Of a DNA stretch of 64,000 bases, positions 21,701 to 34,054 are shown in pieces. Source of the stretch: Toxorhynchites rutilus septentrionalis. Taxonomy: Eukaryota > Arthropoda > Insecta > Diptera > Culicidae. The stretch is from assembly GCF_029784135.1 (NCBI RefSeq), contig NC_073745.1, forward strand, positions 45,243,521-45,307,520. The letters are read 5' to 3'. Position 1 is the stretch's first letter. Every line of letters starts with the position of its first letter. Both the position numbers and the translations under genes were made by a program. Under the pieces are notes generated by a model that did not search any database, was not told where the DNA came from, and saw only the letters and a program-made list of their open reading frames with translations.

Positions 21701-22760
21701 AGGTGAATGATGATCAACAAGGTACACGATGGAGGTGCTGGAAATTTGCATATTCGCGTTAAAATGGACCTTTGAAATTTGTCTAAAAATCTTAATTGCT
21801 TGATCGAAATTGAGTACTGTTGCTGAACTGCTTTCAGTCCGATGGAAAACGAATTCTTTACGTCGAGAATTTGATTTGATTAATTTGTTACAAAATCATT
21901 TAGCAAAATGTTTCACATAACATAATAACATAACAAGGCATAAGTATGAAGCTTCAGTCGAATACAAAACATGCACGAAGAATTCATGGTCTTCATTATA
22001 TAAGGGGTTATTTGATACATCGAAATATTTTTTTAACCACAATTACTTATCGAGTTCATAATATTCAAGAAACAAACTCGACAACAAATTTAAAGCAGCA
22101 AAGTGTAACGTTTCAGTTACTTTGAATTAAATTTAAATGAATACACTGGCATGATATATCATTTGTAAGCTACAGATTCTAAGTTTTGAGAATACTCATC
22201 CACACTTTTACGATCGATACCAAAAATAATAGATTTTTGAAATTATTATTTTTAATTTCACTTCAACTTTGAACAGTTTTTCCTTGTTTCCACCTAGAAG
22301 TCTTTTAATGATATTCGTTCACGAAATCGTTAAAAAAAGACACGCCTGGATCTTGTCTGAAAATAATGCAGTTGAATAAAATCTACACCCAAACCAGCGT
22401 TGCCAGGAAGCATTTCATTTTCATTTTGGTTTCTGCCTTTTCGTGTCTTGAAGCGCCAAATCAGCAAATAAAACCATCTGTCCCCCAACGCTTTAAAATG
22501 TTTGTATTTATGGAAGCAGACATCTCTTTTTTATTTAATTTTTTTTTGGGATTGCACTCAAAAAAAAGTTCAAACAACGTCAAAGGGGATCGGACCAAGG
22601 CCGGCTGGAATGTGATGCTGTTTTACACTACCACGCTATCCACATAGCTAATGATGCTGATGCGTAAATGCGTACAAAATGAAGTTGGAAAGTGTTTTTT
22701 AAGAGTAAAAAGGAGAGCATAAACGAGATATATATCCATCCCGGTCTGGGCCGTGTATAT
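21701..22760. other. AT-rich stretch, no gene recognised
   Basis: Nothing beyond chance ORFs was seen, and no repeat was assigned with confidence. Confidence 0.4.
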
Positions 22761-22769
22761 TAGAGTGCC

Positions 22770-23140
22770 AATGAAAATGGTCATCTCTAATTTCAAAAAG
22801 TTACCTCATAAAAAATGTTCACCACCTCGAAAAAACACCCTATGCCAAATATCAGCTCAATCGGACTTAAGGGAGAGTGACGCAAAGCGGTCAAAGTTTG
22901 ACTTTTTTAAAAATCGAAAAATCCAAACCCCTTCTTGGAGAAATCGGAAATCGGGGTTTTCGAAAAAAAATGTTTTGATGCGAAATGTCTTAAAATTGCA
23001 TGAATCGTCGAGATCTAGAGTCATCTCGCATTTTTTTTTGTAAAAAATAGACACTCTGGGATATACAGAATACGAGACGAAACATATGGTTTTGGGTCCC
23101 AGAGAGTCGATTTTCAACAATTTTTTTTTCGAAGTGAAAC
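22770..23140. repeat. Dispersed repeat related to 15860-16300
   Basis: It shares ACCCTATGCCAAATATCAGC, AGCTCAATCGGA, a TTTTGATGCGAAATGTCTTA phrase and an AGAGAGTCGATTTT phrase with the region near 15880-16200, partly in altered order. It is non-coding. Confidence 0.5.
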
Positions 23141-23269
23141 AAATTCAAAAATAGTCTTAGAAAATATTTTTTCCAAAACGTGCTCATCTTCTTTCTTGGA
23201 TGGCACTAACGTCCACAGTGGAACATTTTTTTATTAGTTGTACTTAGTTGAGATTTACCTAGTACACCA

Positions 23270-23570
23270 AGATTTTTACGCGGTTTTTTTACGTGATATT
23301 TTTTTTGCGGATTACCGCGTACCGCGTAAAAAAAGACTAGAGGAATATTGCATCTCTCACTCCGCTCACATTTCGTCTTCATGCACCGTCAGATCATATG
23401 ACGGTAATCAATGCTTGCGACGAAACTTAGCGCTTATGACGGAAATTAGTGCCGCACTCTATCACGATGCTCATGTAGATTTTAGGTGACCTGGTTTTTC
23501 TACGCGGATTTTCTAATTAACGGGGTTTTTTTACGCGGATTTCCCAATTATCGCGGTTTTTTTCACTCGT
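23270..23570. repeat. TTTTTACGCGG-motif repeat
   Basis: Five or so copies of TTTTTACGCGG or its complement occur at about 23275, 23290, 23325, 23500 and 23530. Two of them face each other across a GCGGATTACCGCGT core. The layout suggests a degenerate MITE. No coding sequence is seen. Confidence 0.45.
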
Positions 23571-23838
23571 ATCTAACGCATTCCCACATACACATGCTCT
23601 ACTCATCCGCAAACTCAAAGGGAATATTTCATTTAAATGAAATTTGAATTTAAATGAAAATATTTCTGTTTTGAAAAATTGTGCAGAAAGGTTATAGGGA
23701 TCAAATGAAAGCTGGTTGAGAAGGTTAAATGAATTTGCTCTTGACTAAGTTGACAAACATTTTTGTTAATCAACAAAATTTTTCAAAAAAATGGAAAGGA
23801 ATTTTTTTTTATTTCTGCTCGATATTTTTGTCCACTAC

Positions 23839-23842
<4 letters not shown>

Positions 23843-23884
<42 letters not shown>
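23843..23884. repeat. CA dinucleotide microsatellite
   Basis: About 20 uninterrupted CA units. Length polymorphism is expected between individuals. Confidence 0.95.
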
Positions 23885-23885
<1 letters not shown>

Positions 23886-24062
23886 AAAATAACAATATGT
23901 TCGTAAAATATTCCCAAAGCTGAAGATTTAAGCTTTAAAATGATGTATCATTATTGAAATAGAATGATTCGAGCTTGGTTTCGACTTTCAAAAGTAGTGA
24001 AAAAAGATCTGCATGGCGGGGCACGATTTCGAGTTTGAGTCACTGTTTATAAAAATTGATTT

Positions 24063-26379
24063 CCCCTCTTGTACAGTTTTTACGTCAATGATATAGATGA
24101 TTGTCTAACTAGAGACTGCACGCTGAGACAACTTGCAGACGATGGAGTTATTTCCATCACGGGTACTAATCCCGTCGTTCTGCAAAAGTCGTTGCATGAT
24201 ACCCTGAACAATCTGTTCACGTGGGCCCTCAAGCTGGGTATCGAATTCTCTACGGAGAAAACTTAAATGGTCGTTTTTTCTAGGAAGCACGAACCCGCCC
24301 AATTACAGCTTCACCTATCCGGCAAAACGATCAAGCACTCGATGTTTTTCAAATACCTTGGAGTATATTTTGACTCTAAATTTACCTGGGGAATACACAT
24401 TGCGTATTTGAAACAGAAATGCCAGCAAAGAATCAATTTTCTCCAAACAATAACCGGAACATGGTGGGGTGCCCATCCAGGAGACCTCATTCAGTTGTAC
24501 AAAACAACGATATTATCAGTGTTGGAATATGGCAGTTTTTGCTTCCGATCAGCTGCCAGGATTCATATTCTCAAGCTGGAGAGAATACAATATCGTTGCT
24601 TGCGTATAGCCATGGGGTGTTTGCATTCGACACATACGATGAGTCTCGAAGTTTTGGCAGGAGTACCCCCGCTTACTCTTCGGTTCACAGAATTATCCTA
24701 CAGATTTCTCATCCGTTGCAAGATCATGAATCCATTGGTGATTGATAACTTCGAAAATCTACTCCAACTGATTCCTCAGTCAAGTTTTATGTCTATATAC
24801 CATGAGTACCTTACCCACGACGTGCACCCTTCACCAGGCATCTCCAACCAAGTTTGCTTCCCATACTTTTGCAATTCCTCTGTCATTTTTGATCTGTCCA
24901 TGCGACAAAAAATCCATGGAATCCCAGATCACCTACGCTCCGATTATATTCCGCCGATATTTTCGGCAGAATATGGGAAAGTTAGATCTGATAAAATGTT
25001 CTTTACTGACGGTTCATTCATAAACGGGTCCACTGGCTTCGGCATCTTCAATGAAAATTCCAGTGCCTCTTTCAAACTCAAAGATCCTTGTTCCGTGTAT
25101 GTCGCTGAACTGGGTGCGATATACTACGCACTGGGGATCATTGAAACATTGCCCATCGACCACTATTTTATTTTTTCAGACAGTCTCAGCTCAATAGAGG
25201 CAATCCGCTCAATGAAGGTTGATAAACGCTCATCTTATTTCCTAACTAGAATAAGACAACTATTGAGTGTTTTGGTCGAAAAATTATTCAAGATTACCTT
25301 AGCATGGGTTCCCTCTCATTGTTCGATTCCGGGGAATGAGAAAGCGGACTCGCTAGCTAAGGTGGGCGCTTTAGAAGGCACACTTTTTGAAAGGCAAATT
25401 GCTTATAATGATTTTTTCCACATTCCTCGTCAGTACACGCTCGTAAGTTGGCAGCGCATGTGGAGTGGTGATGAGTTCGGTCTTACGGGTTCGGGTTACA
25501 CACGATTATCCCTAAGGTTTCGACGAGTGCTTGGTTTAAGGGATTGATTGTAGGTCGTGATTTCAATCGCGTGATATCTCGGCTCATGTCCAATCACTAC
25601 AACCTAAACGCGCATCTCTATCACATTGGGCTCGCAGCAAACAATCTTTGTGATTGTGGAGATGGCTACCACGACATCGAGCATGTTGTCTGGTCGTGTA
25701 TCCGGTTCCATGCTGCTCGCTCTCAGCTCTCTAGAGCACTGAGAGCACAAGGCAGACAATCGGATATCCCCGTCCGGGATATCTTAGGTAGCCGTGATCC
25801 TGATCTTCTGCTTCATCTATACCTGTTCCTCAGAAACGCCGATGTCAACGTTTAATGATGTTTCCTTCGTTGTGTCCCCGTTTTATATCCCTCCTATCCG
25901 ATCGATAAACTTTTACTTAGTCGCGGCAATACATACACACACTCTTTACAGATACACGGGCCAAAGGTTGTGCAGTCCACTGATGATTCAACAAGAGCCA
26001 AAGGTTGTACCGCTCATGACAACTCTACATGAACTGATGATTGCGCCGGTTAGTGACCATTCTATCCTGGATTCCTCGAGTCGAGAAAGACGCACCACGC
26101 TAGATATGAGGTACAGACTAGGGGGGCGTTGCTGATTAAGGGTCAGCTGCATCCCAATAGGAAGTATCCCGTGTCGGGCACACGTACAGATCATTGGAGA
26201 CAGCAACATCCCAATTACGAAAACACTTGTAATACTAACCTCGAGCCAACCGCGAGTAATCGGTTACATATTACTAACATAGATAATAAGAAAAATTGTC
26301 AAAGTATTGAACTCCCGGCCCCGTGAGGCTAACGCCATATGAGCCTTGATAAAAATATATATTTTGGAAAAAAAAAAAT
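24063..26379 (+). mobile_element. 5'-truncated LINE of the Lian/LOA type with RNase H
   Basis: The element begins inside the RT palm at about 24063 and runs through the RT thumb region, RNase H, a cysteine-histidine C-terminal segment and a 3' UTR of about 520 bp. It ends in an A-rich tail at 26368-26378. Presence of RNase H downstream of RT and the AWVPSHCSIPGNEKAD block fit the I/LOA group; Lian is the Aedes family it most resembles, from memory. The right end abuts a Helitron-like fragment. The endonuclease and most of RT are missing, so it is inactive. Confidence 0.85.
24069..25855 (+). pseudogene. LINE reverse transcriptase-RNase H, broken ORF2
   Basis: Three open pieces form one gene. 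Positions 24069-24263 hold the palm end with FYVNDIDD and LADDGVIS, the latter being the xxDD catalytic motif. One stop codon (TAA 24264-24266) interrupts the same frame. Positions 24267-25547 hold 426 codons with the thumb (FFKYLGVYFDSKFTWGIHI) and RNase H. The four RNase H catalytic residues appear present: D248 (TDGS), E281 (AELGAI), D305 (SDSLSS) and D361 (EKADSLAK), plus H351. A frameshift near 25500-25545 leads to 25544-25855, with VGRDFNRVISRLMSNHYNL and a zinc-type CDCG...H...HVVWSC motif. The family copies itself through target-primed reverse transcription. Confidence 0.88.
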
Positions 26380-27294
26380 GGATTTATGTCTGCGTGAATA
26401 TTTGTATGTAGGGGTTTTTGGGGTCGGGAAGAAGATCTCTCCCCCTTCTATAAGAGTGGGCTCCCATGCAAATAAAACACAAATTTCTGCATAACTCGAG
26501 AACTAATCAAGCAAATGGAGTCAAATTGACATGTGATCATATACTTACACATACAAATCACATACAAATGAAACATATTTTTCAACCAAACAATTGTAAT
26601 TGAAACAATTGGAAATTTTCGTAACAATGAAGGAGAATGAGGAAAATCATAAAATTGAATTCCTATATGTTCTACAATTACATCGTGATAAGCGTTGTTA
26701 GCCCATTTTATGTTTGCGCTAACAAAATTGATCTTTGTTCGAAAGTTGGAAATGAGTGAAATAACGCACGCCTATATCTTCTAACTATATAAATAAAAAT
26801 GGATCGTCAAATGTGTTGCTAAGCAAAAAACTCATCCGATTTGAGCTGTTTTTATTTAATTTTTTAATTTTCTATATCCAACATGTATTCCATGTAACGG
26901 AGAAACATGTTATTTGCAGGTGATCGAAGAATCTTGAACGAGAATTGTGTCTGAAAATAATATGTCATAATAACGAGTTTTGGTAGAAGTACACCCATAC
27001 CTCGCTATACGGCCGCTCTTTATACGGCATTTCGTTGAACAGGCTTGGAACCGATCCGATAGAGTTTGTATGAATTCGTATTGGAATAATTGATTCGTTA
27101 TACGGCTATTTTCTTAGCGACCCAGGAACGTATGGGTGTACTAGGAAATGGAGAATAAAAGGAAAATTTAAAGGATCAATCAAAAGATTAAGCAATGATT
27201 GGAGCTTTCGCTTAGTAAGAAAACGTGAATGTTTGAACGTATTCGTATCGAAAAAATCAATTTTGGGTAGGATGAAGTTCGCCGAGTCAGCTAG
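26379..27294 (+). mobile_element. Helitron-like element, with a nested MITE
   Basis: Blocks shared with 4843-6090 appear in the same order: TTTGTATGTAGGGGTTTTTG, ACTCGAGAACTAATCAAGCA, TATGTTCTACAATTAC, then TATATAAATAAAAATGGATC near 26800 and the end GCCGAGTCAGCTAG at 27281-27294. CTAG followed by T fits a Helitron-type 3' end. It has fewer internal tandem units than the copy at 4843. The MITE at 26992-27138 interrupts it. No Rep/helicase is encoded. Confidence 0.65.
26992..27138. mobile_element. 147-bp TA-flanked MITE nested in a Helitron
   Basis: The left end CACCCATACCTCGCTATACG and the right end GTATGGGTG are inverted, with TA at 26990-26991 and 27139-27140. Removing it restores AGAAGTACTAGGAA. 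That exact join is present in the related copy at about 5960, and on the other strand in the copy at about 44750. This gives direct empty-site evidence for the boundaries and the 2-bp TA duplication. The interior has repeats of CTATACGGC and GTTATACGGC. Confidence 0.9.
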
Positions 27295-27319
27295 TATAAA
27301 TAAAAAAAAGTGCAGATTA

Positions 27320-29250
27320 AAACATCAAGACAATTTCTTAGCCATCATCATGAACATTGAACATACTTCAAGGCCAAACCAGCATTTTACAGCTTACATT
27401 AACGCGCAGTGACATGGCCGTGAAGTGGTATTTTACATCGCTAAAGACGCACATATGGTTTAATACTTCCATTACCTCTCTCTCTCTCTCTAAGTGAAGG
27501 TATTTGGTATGGGATCAATAAATCAGTCACAGCTTCCCCCACACCAAATGACCACTATTACCGAACGCCATCGAATGACTGCGCATAAGTTCATTTAGTT
27601 GAGGTCGGCCAACTCCACGGTACCCCTCTCCCTTCCCGAGCGTGATTGTTTTAACTGGTTTCGGACGGAGGGCGTTCGGGTTGTCAAAGAGTGGCCAGTT
27701 TGATTGACTTCCACTCGATCACGGCTTAAGCACTTCTTCGACCTATTTCGGCATTTGCGTCACGCGAGCGCGAGTCTTGAATGAGTTACGCAAATAATGG
27801 CTTTTCTCACCTTCGGTAGAGATTGACAGGTGACCGCGATAAGTCCTCCGCGTGGACCGACAGCTCGGTTCTCAAAGCTGCAACGACAGTGAAGGTATGA
27901 CCTTGAATTATCTGTTCAGCTCATCGAGTGGCGGCCACTTCCAACGCGCTTGAGGTGCATGCAAAGAGAAATATTCCTCTCTATTTGTGACTGCTCAATT
28001 ACGGCGCGGCAAGACTGACAATGACGAATTCCTGGAAACGAATTCTCGGCCACTGCTGCAACTGGGAAAGAAAAACAGCATCAATACAAAGTCATCAAAC
28101 GTCGTGCTTCTCGATTCCCTAATCCGACTTGTTGATTCGTTTTCCTGTTGCTCGTACTGTGCACTCCAGCGGTTACACGGGGTCCCACTCCATCAGGTTT
28201 GATCAATTAATTTAATAAAGTTTATTGCACCTTTAAACCAGCCGAAACGACGACGGCTACCGTTTCAGGAGCTGGCTCAAGTGGTTGCTTTGAACTGATG
28301 AATAAAGTTGATTTGTTTGTTACCTTTTTCATTTGATTTGATGTAGTGGTGGCTTTGTGGTTGTTTTGTTGATTGGTAGGAATGAGTTCCGAAGAATAGC
28401 ATTTTCAATGGGAAAAAAACGAGTTTGCCCAACCGTTTAGGTTGAGAAAACATTTAACGGGACCCATGGCTGAGTTCGATTGGTCGAGCAGATGTGCTAA
28501 TTTAAACTGTTTTAATTTTACAGCGCTTCGACTCTCCCACGAATGCAGAACACGAAAGGCGACTTAACAATGAGGAATACCTTGTGTCAGAAGAGCTCTT
28601 GTTGTCTTCTTCCAAATGATGCATGAGACCAATCGATAATGAGTGGTATTCGTAGTCTCTATTTTTCGCAGACTTATTAGCGGAATTATCGTTAAGTGGC
28701 ACTCGCAGAACGGGAACACAAAAGTTGACGCACCGTTCCAAGTGATAAGTTTAACTGATTTGTTTTCTCGCGTTGGCTGGTCTCACCTCGTAGCGTCTTC
28801 TTCCAGCTGGCTTCTGTGCCATTTGCATACCACTAAACGGTGGACCTCGACGGGTTCTGTCACATGTGTACGGGCTTCAAAACGGCCATTCGGCTGAAAC
28901 AAGAAAAATCTCTTCCAATTTGTTTCGCTGTCTTCTGGAGAGGCTTCAGAGTGGGTCCAGAAATTAGAAGGGTGTATGCTGGAGGACGATAATCGACAGT
29001 CTGCAGATTTGTGTATTTTGTTTTCTTTGTCTTCTGTTTTGACTAATGTGAAGCATCATTAGGGAGGGAGATGGCCTCGAGTTACGGGAGTTGCAGCAGT
29101 TTGTAACCAGACAGACGCGGCACAGTTGAAGTTCAGATTGTGATGCAACGGTGGGTCTTTCGAGTCATCCGAACAGTGGTGTCCTTCGGGGCTATGTTTT
29201 AATTAAGGGTTAGGCTATGTTTGGTTCTCGATAGATGGGTTTGGAAAAAG
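27320..29250. other. Single-copy-looking island, no confident gene
   Basis: GC-richer DNA with a short CT repeat at about 27476-27491. ORFs of 71-84 codons have no recognised domain. There are no matches to repeats elsewhere in the window. Confidence 0.4.
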
Positions 29251-30130
29251 GGTTATTTGATGTTTATATTCATGCTAACTTGAAAAAATCAATCTTTCAC
29301 TGTAGATATAGTACTATTCGTTAAGACAACATCTAAATATTTGTTAATTAGATATATTATTTTCTAATATTTCACCCGAATCTGCATCTTAATCCTGCTC
29401 AAAGTTATTGATGGGTTTTCCTCCAAAAACTCATGATTTCAATTGCAATTCACTCAAACACAAAAAATAACATAATTTTGAAAATCACATATTATATAGA
29501 GTGAAATCTGTTCTTTCAAATTCCGTCAACAAACATTTTTTATGTTTGCCCCAGAAAGAATGGCAAACAAATGAAAAGAGCATGTTTTTGGGGAAGAAAT
29601 ATAAATAATTTTGAGTTAAGTTGAGATATTGACAAGTTCTGCATCGAAAAATGTTTGTATTAGTAAGCTCTAAAAGTCTTCCGAAGACAGTTTGCATATA
29701 AAATTTGAAATATGAAAGTTAGAGCAAAAGAACAGTTTTTTTTTCATGGTGACCCTAAAGTCGGTTATTTCAAGAGATAGAGAAAAACTTTGTTCTACAA
29801 ATATGTCTCAAATAATTGGAGCAAACATTGTCGAACTATGTTTACATCGATCTATAAAGATAAGAAAGTTAGATTTTTTATTTCATCGACAATTTTGCTC
29901 ACCCTATTTTTGACAACATAAAAACGAGCGCTCTATTATGAGTAACAACTTTGTCTAAGACAGTTTTTGTCTAGAGAATAATTGTCAAGCTATAAATGCT
30001 AATTTCCACTTAAATGCATCTCCTGGATCATTGTGCATTGTGCATTGTGCATTCATTTGGTACTCATTTGTTTGTTTATTCGATATACCAACAGATAATT
30101 TACTGTCCTAATGATATTAAAGAAAATTTG
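29251..30130. other. AT-rich stretch, no gene recognised
   Basis: A triplicated TTGTGCATTGTGCATTG run occurs near 30033. Otherwise nothing is assigned. Confidence 0.4.
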
Positions 30131-30158
30131 TTATCCGTAACAAAAAATTCAAATTATC

Positions 30159-30392
30159 TTATTTCTTATTTGACCAAATGTCAAATGTGATTTCACCATT
30201 GGACATTTCATCGAAAACGTACATCGTTAAAGAGAGAATATTCGTTGTGGTAGAACGCTTCGTCATGAATCCATGTTGATCGATGGTAATGTACTGCTTG
30301 CAATGGGAGAATATCGGTTCCACAACAGGGAGTTCATAAAGTTTGGAAACCGAGCTCAGGGCAGAGTTTCCTCGATACTGTATTGGAGACAC
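30159..30392 (-). pseudogene. LINE reverse transcriptase fragment
   Basis: The minus-strand frame contains YRGNSALSSVSKLYELPVVE and QHGFMTKRSTTTNILSL. These match the RT finger-palm region of insect LINEs, where YRGISLLSSVSKLYE and QHGFxPKRSTTTNL are typical. About 75 codons remain, and the catalytic xxDD region and everything else are absent. It is an isolated relic in otherwise unassigned DNA. The clade cannot be fixed from so short a piece. Confidence 0.8.
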
Positions 30393-30742
30393 ATTTTTTA
30401 AAAATCAATTATGGGATTTCATCTGGTCCAACGGATTTGCATTCTTTCATAAATAACTGTGTTCCACTTTGATACCCATATTGAAGAAAAATATAGTGCG
30501 CCATTCTGTAGTGATCACCATATTGGATTTTCAAGATCATTTAATACGCAGTTTTATAATGAAAGCAGAGAAAAAGGTTTGTTCCAAATATCAGACCAAT
30601 CAATCAATAGGAAGGGGGTCAAATTTCTATTAATGTGGGACAGCGCTACAGACAAAGATGCAAAAATACAAACGGGTCAAGCTGAATAAAATAGTTTCAT
30701 GAAAAACCGTTTAAAAAGGACTTCGATCAGAGGAGGAATCAT
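30393..30742. other. No feature recognised
   Basis: AT-rich DNA; a 76-codon ORF has no recognised motif. Confidence 0.35.
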
Positions 30743-30746
30743 TTAA

Positions 30747-30884
30747 CCCTTTCGCTACGAGCGTCGATTGACGACATCAGTGTGATACTGCACATCGATC
30801 ACACCAACGCGATATGCATACTTTTCGGCGCGGTGCTCCGTTTAGCTGTAGCACTCCGACGGATCACATTGCCGTAGTGAAAGG
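30747..30884. mobile_element. 138-bp TTAA-type mini-element (piggyBac-like)
   Basis: TTAA at 30743-30746 precedes CCCTTTCGCTACG. The right end reads CGTAGTGAAAGG, an imperfect inverted match to the left. The right-hand TTAA is degraded to GTAA. The interior is GC-rich for this region and partly palindromic. TTAA target choice with CCC starts is typical of piggyBac-type elements; no transposase is present. Confidence 0.55.
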
Positions 30885-31190
30885 TGTAAGGATGTGTCTG
30901 CTTACAAATGAGAGACATGAGTTCCGTTTGTAACATTTGATGTTTGAAAATCCGTTATCGAAAGACCTCATTACAAGACATTTTCCGCAAAAATAGTAAG
31001 TCTTTGGATCACGCGTATTGTGTTGAAATACAATTAACATTATAAATAAAATGGAAAATTGAAAAAAAAAGTAACATTACCAGATTCAAAACATTTATTT
31101 TATTGTCAATAATAGCAAATTTCCAATCTGATCAGTATAAAGTGCACTAATCAAAGCAATGTTGTATAGTTGTATAGTTGGTGTTTTATC
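30885..31190. other. No feature recognised
   Basis: AT-rich spacer. Confidence 0.35.
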
Positions 31191-32640
31191 GCAATTCCTT
31201 TCGCCTTAATCTTACTTCGGTAGCAGCTACTCGAATATTACCCACATAAATCTCTCATCAAAATATGCTTATCGTTCCAATTGCGCCCTCCCATTACCGG
31301 TGGACGATTAAAATTCTAATCTTTCAAGCGGTAAGCCAAACGGGTGTCGGTTGTGAAGTCGTGCTCCCGAGCCTTAACCTTGCAGGGTGTTATTTCAACA
31401 CCCAGCGAGCAAGCCGACCTGATCTGCGCACTGATTACCAGCAGGTAATAAATAATATCTGCGGGAATGCAAAAAGGGTGAAAAGTTTGCACCTAGGCCG
31501 GTTCTCCCCGGGCCTGGCCTTTAGAATCAGTGTTTTGGGATGGTTCCGACTACGATTCCGGTGGAAACTCCACTCGACACAACAGCCAACTTCACCCGGC
31601 AAGCCAGTCTACTCCCGAACGGTGAAGTGCCGAGCTGCTGCCACCTTGATGTCGAGCTTGCGGTGCGCTTTCCACGTTTTTATTGCCACCATACACATCG
31701 AAAGCTCATGCTGTCCTGGGGAGAGCAGTGCAAACGACGGGCCCTTACGTAAGTGAACCTCGAGCATATGAGCTCCAGTTCCAGTCCCCTCTCCATTCTT
31801 TTTCCTCTGACTTAAGGTACTCGACCAAAAGGTATCAAAATAATAAATACAGCCTTTGGCATTAATTTGCATTAGAAGCGGTGGCTTTTTTCTTCGCACC
31901 TTCTCAAGAGCAAGCCAACGTGGAGTGGAGATCGGTGGTGCTTGGCAGTGAAGTGGTGGCACTATGCTCAAACAATAGGGCACATACTTAGCACAGCAAC
32001 GCCATAAATATCGTACATGCATTTAAATCAAAGCGATATTTATTGCCATGCTGGTGCTAATTCACTCCCTGGCGGCAGTACACAAACTCATGAATATGTT
32101 TTATAGGCAGCCCTTGGGGAACGTGAGGACAAGTTTCGTTGGGGTTATTGTTGTCGTTTCAAGCGAGGAAGTATCAATTGCAATCAAATGAACTGCATGC
32201 CAACCGGCGCGGTGGTGCCCTCTCGGGTAATCGAACGCTGTTCTGAGGTTTAGGAATTTTATGCCGGTGACTAACAGTGACTGTTCACCGTGTTCTCCCC
32301 CAGAGGTCAAGAATGACTTTCACTTTGGAGTGTGTCCCCGGATAAGCCCGGAGGCATCGCGCGCGCTGGTGATGGTGAAGTGACGGTAAGTGGTTTTTGA
32401 TTATACACTCCAGATGAGTACATATGACGCGAAAGTGTATCGTCATCAATCACGAGCGAAATTGGGATTGGAGCGAAAATCGGAGGATTGAGGGCAGAGA
32501 GTCAAATTCATACATGTACACCACTACGGCCAACAGGTTTTGCGGTCTTTATTATTTTACGAAAAATGGTTTGTTTCGATGCGCGGATATTATTTCATGC
32601 AACGAATTGTGAGCATCAGCTTCGGTGTTACAACTCTTTT
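31191..32640. other. Single-copy-looking island, no confident gene
   Basis: Balanced base composition with ORFs of up to 163 codons (31265-31756 plus) and 137 codons (31609-32022 minus) in overlapping frames. Neither has a recognised domain, and overlap on both strands suggests chance openness. Confidence 0.4.
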
Positions 32641-32853
32641 TAATAAGAACTGGTAATCACAAAGTTGTTGAACAATAATAATCTATTTAGAATACCTTTA
32701 TAATTATTTATTTATTTATTTGTTTGATAGAGAGCATAAGATTCTGAAACTTTTAAATTGCTACATAGCATACGGCTTGTTTCTACTGACATAACATTAA
32801 AAAATAACAATAATACAATTCATTTATAAAGAAAACAAAAAAAAATTAAACTA

Positions 32854-33801
32854 GGGGAAGTGGGAGCATATTGGTCACCCTAAGGAATATGCCCATTTCC
32901 AGCGCCCACATACTGATTTAATTCCGGTTTCTCGAAGAATATTACAGTTTAACTCATTATTCTTCAAGATAGCAAACGGCTTTCACTATAAAAATTCAAA
33001 ATAGTACACTTTTCATCCTTAGAAAAAAAGGTGAAAAATCGAACTTTTTTTTGCTCGACGCTAAGTGGTCACCTTGTGGGGGTAAAGTGGTCATCCGTCC
33101 ATATCAAGCTAAATGGGATAGATTTATTCGTTTTTTTTTCGTCCAAATTTGTTCAAATCATATTTGTTATAGTAGGTACATGTATGAAATAAGCTTGGCC
33201 TATTCACCTAGAGTTTCAATTTAAATTTTCTCTTACATACAAAAGCGTAGTAAGAAACATATAACGTTCCGAATAATGAGGTTTGGTTTAGTTGGAGTGG
33301 CATATTTATCCAGGGTCAAAGCCACAAAAGGATCTTTTTCAAGAGCAGAATGTGATGAAGTATATCAACTTTAGTAAACAGAGCATTGTAAGTTGTTATT
33401 CACCTATGACCACTTTGCCCGCAAACATCAAAATAATTTCAATGCCAATTAATCGCTGAGATTAAACAAAATATCTGTTCACCTCTCCTAGAATATGTGA
33501 ACAGTCGTCCAAACTGATGATTTATCCAACATATCAGATTGAATAAACTAAATTTCACGAGAAATTCCTTAGATACCATGCGCACAGAACTATGGCCGAA
33601 ATGCTATCGAGAGAGCAATTTCTTTTTTGTTGTTGTATTTCGACATGTGACAGCTCTCATGAAGTACAGGGTGACTCAAAAGTCATTAAATTCTTCAAAC
33701 ATGAGGTGACTATCAATACGGCAGCTATAGTTAATAGTTATACTACCAAACAAGCAGGTGACCACTTTGCCCCCCCATGACCAATATGCCCACAATACCC
33801 C
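32854..33801. mobile_element. 948-bp TA-flanked MITE with GGGGcAGTGGGGGCATATTGG-type ends
   Basis: The left end GGGGAAGTGGGAGCATATTG and the right end (reverse complement GGGGTATTGTGGGCATATTG) are inverted repeats. TA flanks them at 32852-32853 and 33802-33803. Internal copies of TGACCACTTTGCCC or its complement lie near 33065, 33085, 33405 and 33758, giving a set of subterminal repeats. No transposase ORF is recognised; the 62-codon ORF at 33592 is not informative. Confidence 0.8.
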
Positions 33802-33803
33802 TA

Positions 33804-34043
33804 TAATAATTATTAAAATAAATTCAGGTATTCTTTGCATTGCTTATTGAATGTTGTAAATGATTTCTCATATGATTGTTGAAGAAAATTCAAAAGACAA
33901 ACACCTCTTACAAATTATGTTTTCCCATATAATGCAGTGGTGTATGTCGGTAAAACATATTTATTTAGTCTGTCACTACTGAAAGACGTCAATTCCTCAT
34001 ACGAATATGTAGGGCATTTTGTAGTGATTATTCTATGAATCAA
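33804..34043. other. No feature recognised
   Basis: Short AT-rich spacer between a MITE and a SINE. Confidence 0.35.
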
Positions 34044-34054
34044 AAGACTAGAAC

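Noticed and set aside
31265..31756. 163-codon plus-strand ORF as a gene
   Set aside because: A long minus-strand ORF overlaps it, neither has a recognised motif, and no splice or start context stands out.
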